Shown piece after piece: positions 5,661-6,677 of a DNA stretch of 6,677 nt. Position numbers and translations under genes: made by a program. Origin of the DNA: an uncultured Clostridium sp. (GTDB lineage: Bacteria > Bacillota > Clostridia > TANB77 > CAG-508); the NCBI GenBank assembly GCA_947057505.1, contig CAMSEM010000067.1:1-6677 (forward strand). The letters are read 5' to 3'. Numbering within the stretch: position 1 is the first letter of the stretch; each line of letters opens with the position of its first letter. A model generated the notes under the pieces. The model saw only the letters and a program-made list of their open reading frames with translations. It was not told the origin of the DNA and searched no databases.

Positions 5661-6344
5661 ATGTTGGAAAGGTTAGATTTAAAACAAAAAATAATAGGAG
5701 GAATTGCTGTAGTAATTTTAGTAATAGGAATTACAACTTTCTTTTTATTGCAACAAGAAGAAAATAGCATAGACTTTGATCAATTAGTAGAAGTAAATGA
5801 ACAAGAAAATAAAGAAGAAAATACAAATGAAAATCAAGAATCTCAAGAAAAAATGGCAAAAGAGAAAAAAATAAAAATTACAGTACATATTACAGGAGAA
5901 ATTAATAAAAAGGGAATATTAGTCTTAGAAGAAGGAGCTAGAATTGCAGATGCAATTAAAGCAGCAGGAGGAGAAACAAAACAAGCAGATTTAGATGAGG
6001 TAAACTTAGCCTATGAATTGCAAGATGGGCAAAAAATTTATATTCCAAACAAAAAAGATAAAAAAATAAATGAAGAAAAAACGTATATCACAAGTGAAAG
6101 TGGAAATAATGTTATTAAAGAGCAAAATAGTAGTACGAAAGGAGCAAATAAAAAAGTGAATATAAATACCGCAAACCAAAGCGAACTAGAAACATTGCCA
6201 GGAATTGGTGCATCTATTGCAAGTAGAATTATAGAATATAGACAGCAAAATGGAAAGTTTCAAAAAATAGAAGACTTGCAAAATGTAAAAGGAATTGGGG
6301 ATAGTAAATACACCAATATAAAAGAATATGTAACAGTAAAATAA
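5661..6344 (+). CDS. comEA: ComEA-like membrane-anchored DNA-binding protein
   Basis: ComEA binds double-stranded DNA at the outer face of the membrane and passes it to the ComEC channel during natural transformation. The 227-residue product has a single N-terminal membrane helix (about 11-30) and a Glu/Asn/Gln-rich spacer (31-69). An SLBB domain follows (about 70-130; VHITGEI, LEEGARIADAIKAAGG, LAYELQDGQKIYIP). After a second spacer comes a C-terminal double helix-hairpin-helix DNA-binding domain (about 164-227) that starts VNINTA, with hairpins LPGIG (179-183) and VKGIG (209-213). This is the standard Gram-positive architecture and a normal length. ATG 5661 is chosen because AAAGGAGGG (5645-5653) lies 7-8 bases upstream; ATG 5657 is in another frame. 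No comEC, or any other gene, follows before the tRNA, so it is an orphan comEA rather than the usual comEA-comEC operon. DNA uptake is inferred from the family, not shown here. Confidence 0.92.
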   Translation: MLERLDLKQKIIGGIAVVILVIGITTFFLLQQEENSIDFDQLVEVNEQENKEENTNENQESQEKMAKEKKIKITVHITGEINKKGILVLEEGARIADAIKAAGGETKQADLDEVNLAYELQDGQKIYIPNKKDKKINEEKTYITSESGNNVIKEQNSSTKGANKKVNINTANQSELETLPGIGASIASRIIEYRQQNGKFQKIEDLQNVKGIGDSKYTNIKEYVTVK

Positions 6345-6383
6345 AAAAGAAAATAATTAAACAAAAAATATCTAGATTAGAGG

Positions 6384-6404
6384 TTGGGGCACTTCAAATT
6401 TTTT
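6384..6404 (+). terminator. Weak candidate terminator after comEA
   Basis: TTGGG (6384-6388) can pair with TTCAA (6393-6397), including two G-U pairs, around a GCAC loop, followed by ATTTTTT. The stem is short and weak, but it is the only hairpin with a T run within 100 bases of the comEA stop. Confidence 0.35.
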
Positions 6405-6572
6405 ATAGTTATTATTAGTCATAATTAGGAAAGTATAGCATATAATAAAGAAAACTCTATTTTATAAAGTAAATGTAATTGTGAAAAGTTATATGTAAGT
6501 TTTCAATTAACTGCAAATTTAAGTAAAAAAATTTTAATTTTATGCAGATTGATACTTTTTTAGCCAAAAGTA
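6405..6572. repeat. Non-coding region with inverted repeats ahead of the tRNA promoter
   Basis: No plausible gene lies here. CTGCA (6511-6515) and TGCAG (6543-6547) flank an AT-rich stretch. ATACTTTT (6552-6559) and AAAAGTAT (6566-6573) form a perfect 8-bp inverted repeat with a 6-base TTAGCC loop that runs into the -35 box of the tRNA promoter. The second repeat could be a binding site or a small hairpin; its function is unknown. Confidence 0.4.
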
Positions 6573-6601
6573 TTGACAATACTGAGAAAAAGAAGTATAC
6601 T
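6573..6601 (+). promoter_or_regulatory. Consensus sigma-A promoter for initiator tRNA
   Basis: A perfect -35 TTGACA (6573-6578) and -10 TATACT (6596-6601), one mismatch from TATAAT, are spaced by 17 bases. The start point should be near 6608, leaving a leader of about 20 bases before the mature tRNA. This strength is typical of stable-RNA promoters. A 15-base palindrome, AGTATTGACAATACT (6569-6583), covers the -35 box. Confidence 0.85.
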
Positions 6602-6628
6602 AGAAAAAGAGTCAACAAAATTATATAT

Positions 6629-6677
6629 CGCGGGGTGGAGCAGTTGGCAGCTCGTCGGGCTCATAACCCGAAGGTCG
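6629..6677 (+). tRNA. Initiator tRNA-fMet (CAT), truncated at the window end
   Basis: The sequence begins CGCGGGG (5' acceptor arm), then TG, the D arm GAGC (6638-6641) with GCTC (6650-6653), and the anticodon arm TCGGG-CTCATAA-CCCGA (6655-6671) with anticodon CAT at 6662-6664. The three consecutive G-C pairs in the anticodon stem and the A11-U24 pair in the D stem are hallmarks of the bacterial initiator tRNA, which carries formyl-Met to the start codon. It closely matches E. coli tRNA-fMet over the visible part. The T arm and 3' acceptor strand lie beyond 6677, so the C1-A72 mismatch cannot be checked. Confidence 0.95.

Noticed and set aside
1..6677. CRISPR array, riboswitch, insertion sequence or phage genes
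   Set aside because: I see no regular spaced repeats, no long conserved leader structure, and no transposase or phage motifs in either strand.

Overview
The window is AT-rich DNA (about 30% G+C by eye) with codon use biased strongly to A/T, AGGAGG-type ribosome binding sites and a spoIIE gene. Together these point to a low-G+C, spore-forming-lineage Bacillota, most likely a member of the Clostridia. The content is chromosomal housekeeping: sporulation, cell envelope, a competence-type DNA-binding protein and a tRNA. I see no mobile element, CRISPR array, phage gene or toxin/defence locus, and no convincing new multi-gene system.

Layout, left to right. (1) 42-2367, plus strand: spoIIE, the sporulation PP2C phosphatase. 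It is broken into two reading frames by one extra base near 1764, exactly before the catalytic Gly-Asp. Its extreme N-terminus also seems to be missing or out of frame at the left edge. A strong 12-bp-stem terminator follows at 2439-2472. (2) 2473-2748: non-coding region with repeats and a good extended -10 sigma-A promoter. (3) 2749-4020, plus: an LCP-family (LytR-CpsA-Psr) wall-polymer ligase with a C-terminal LytR_C domain. The promoter shows that translation starts at TTG 2749, not further upstream. (4) A perfect 15-bp inverted repeat (4004-4038) spans the LCP stop codon and serves as terminator for two convergent genes. (5) 4045-5382, minus: a D-alanyl-D-alanine carboxypeptidase (S11, DacF/DacB type) with a C-terminal membrane segment and a lysine-rich tail. 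(6) 5383-5660: divergent intergenic region with dacF and comEA control signals and a doubtful 42-codon ORF. (7) 5661-6344, plus: a ComEA-like membrane-anchored DNA-binding protein (SLBB plus helix-hairpin-helix). (8) 6345-6628: non-coding, holding a weak terminator and then a consensus sigma-A promoter. (9) 6629-6677: initiator tRNA-fMet (CAT), cut off by the window end.

Functional links are loose. SpoIIE activates sigma-F in the forespore. The LCP protein and the carboxypeptidase both act on peptidoglycan outside the membrane, and carboxypeptidases of this family are often sporulation-linked. ComEA binds incoming DNA. The genes are separated by terminators and their own promoters, so they are neighbours rather than one operon. 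The observations most worth checking are the spoIIE frameshift (error, decay or recoding), the spoIIE 5' end, and the regulatory repeats ahead of the LCP gene and the tRNA.
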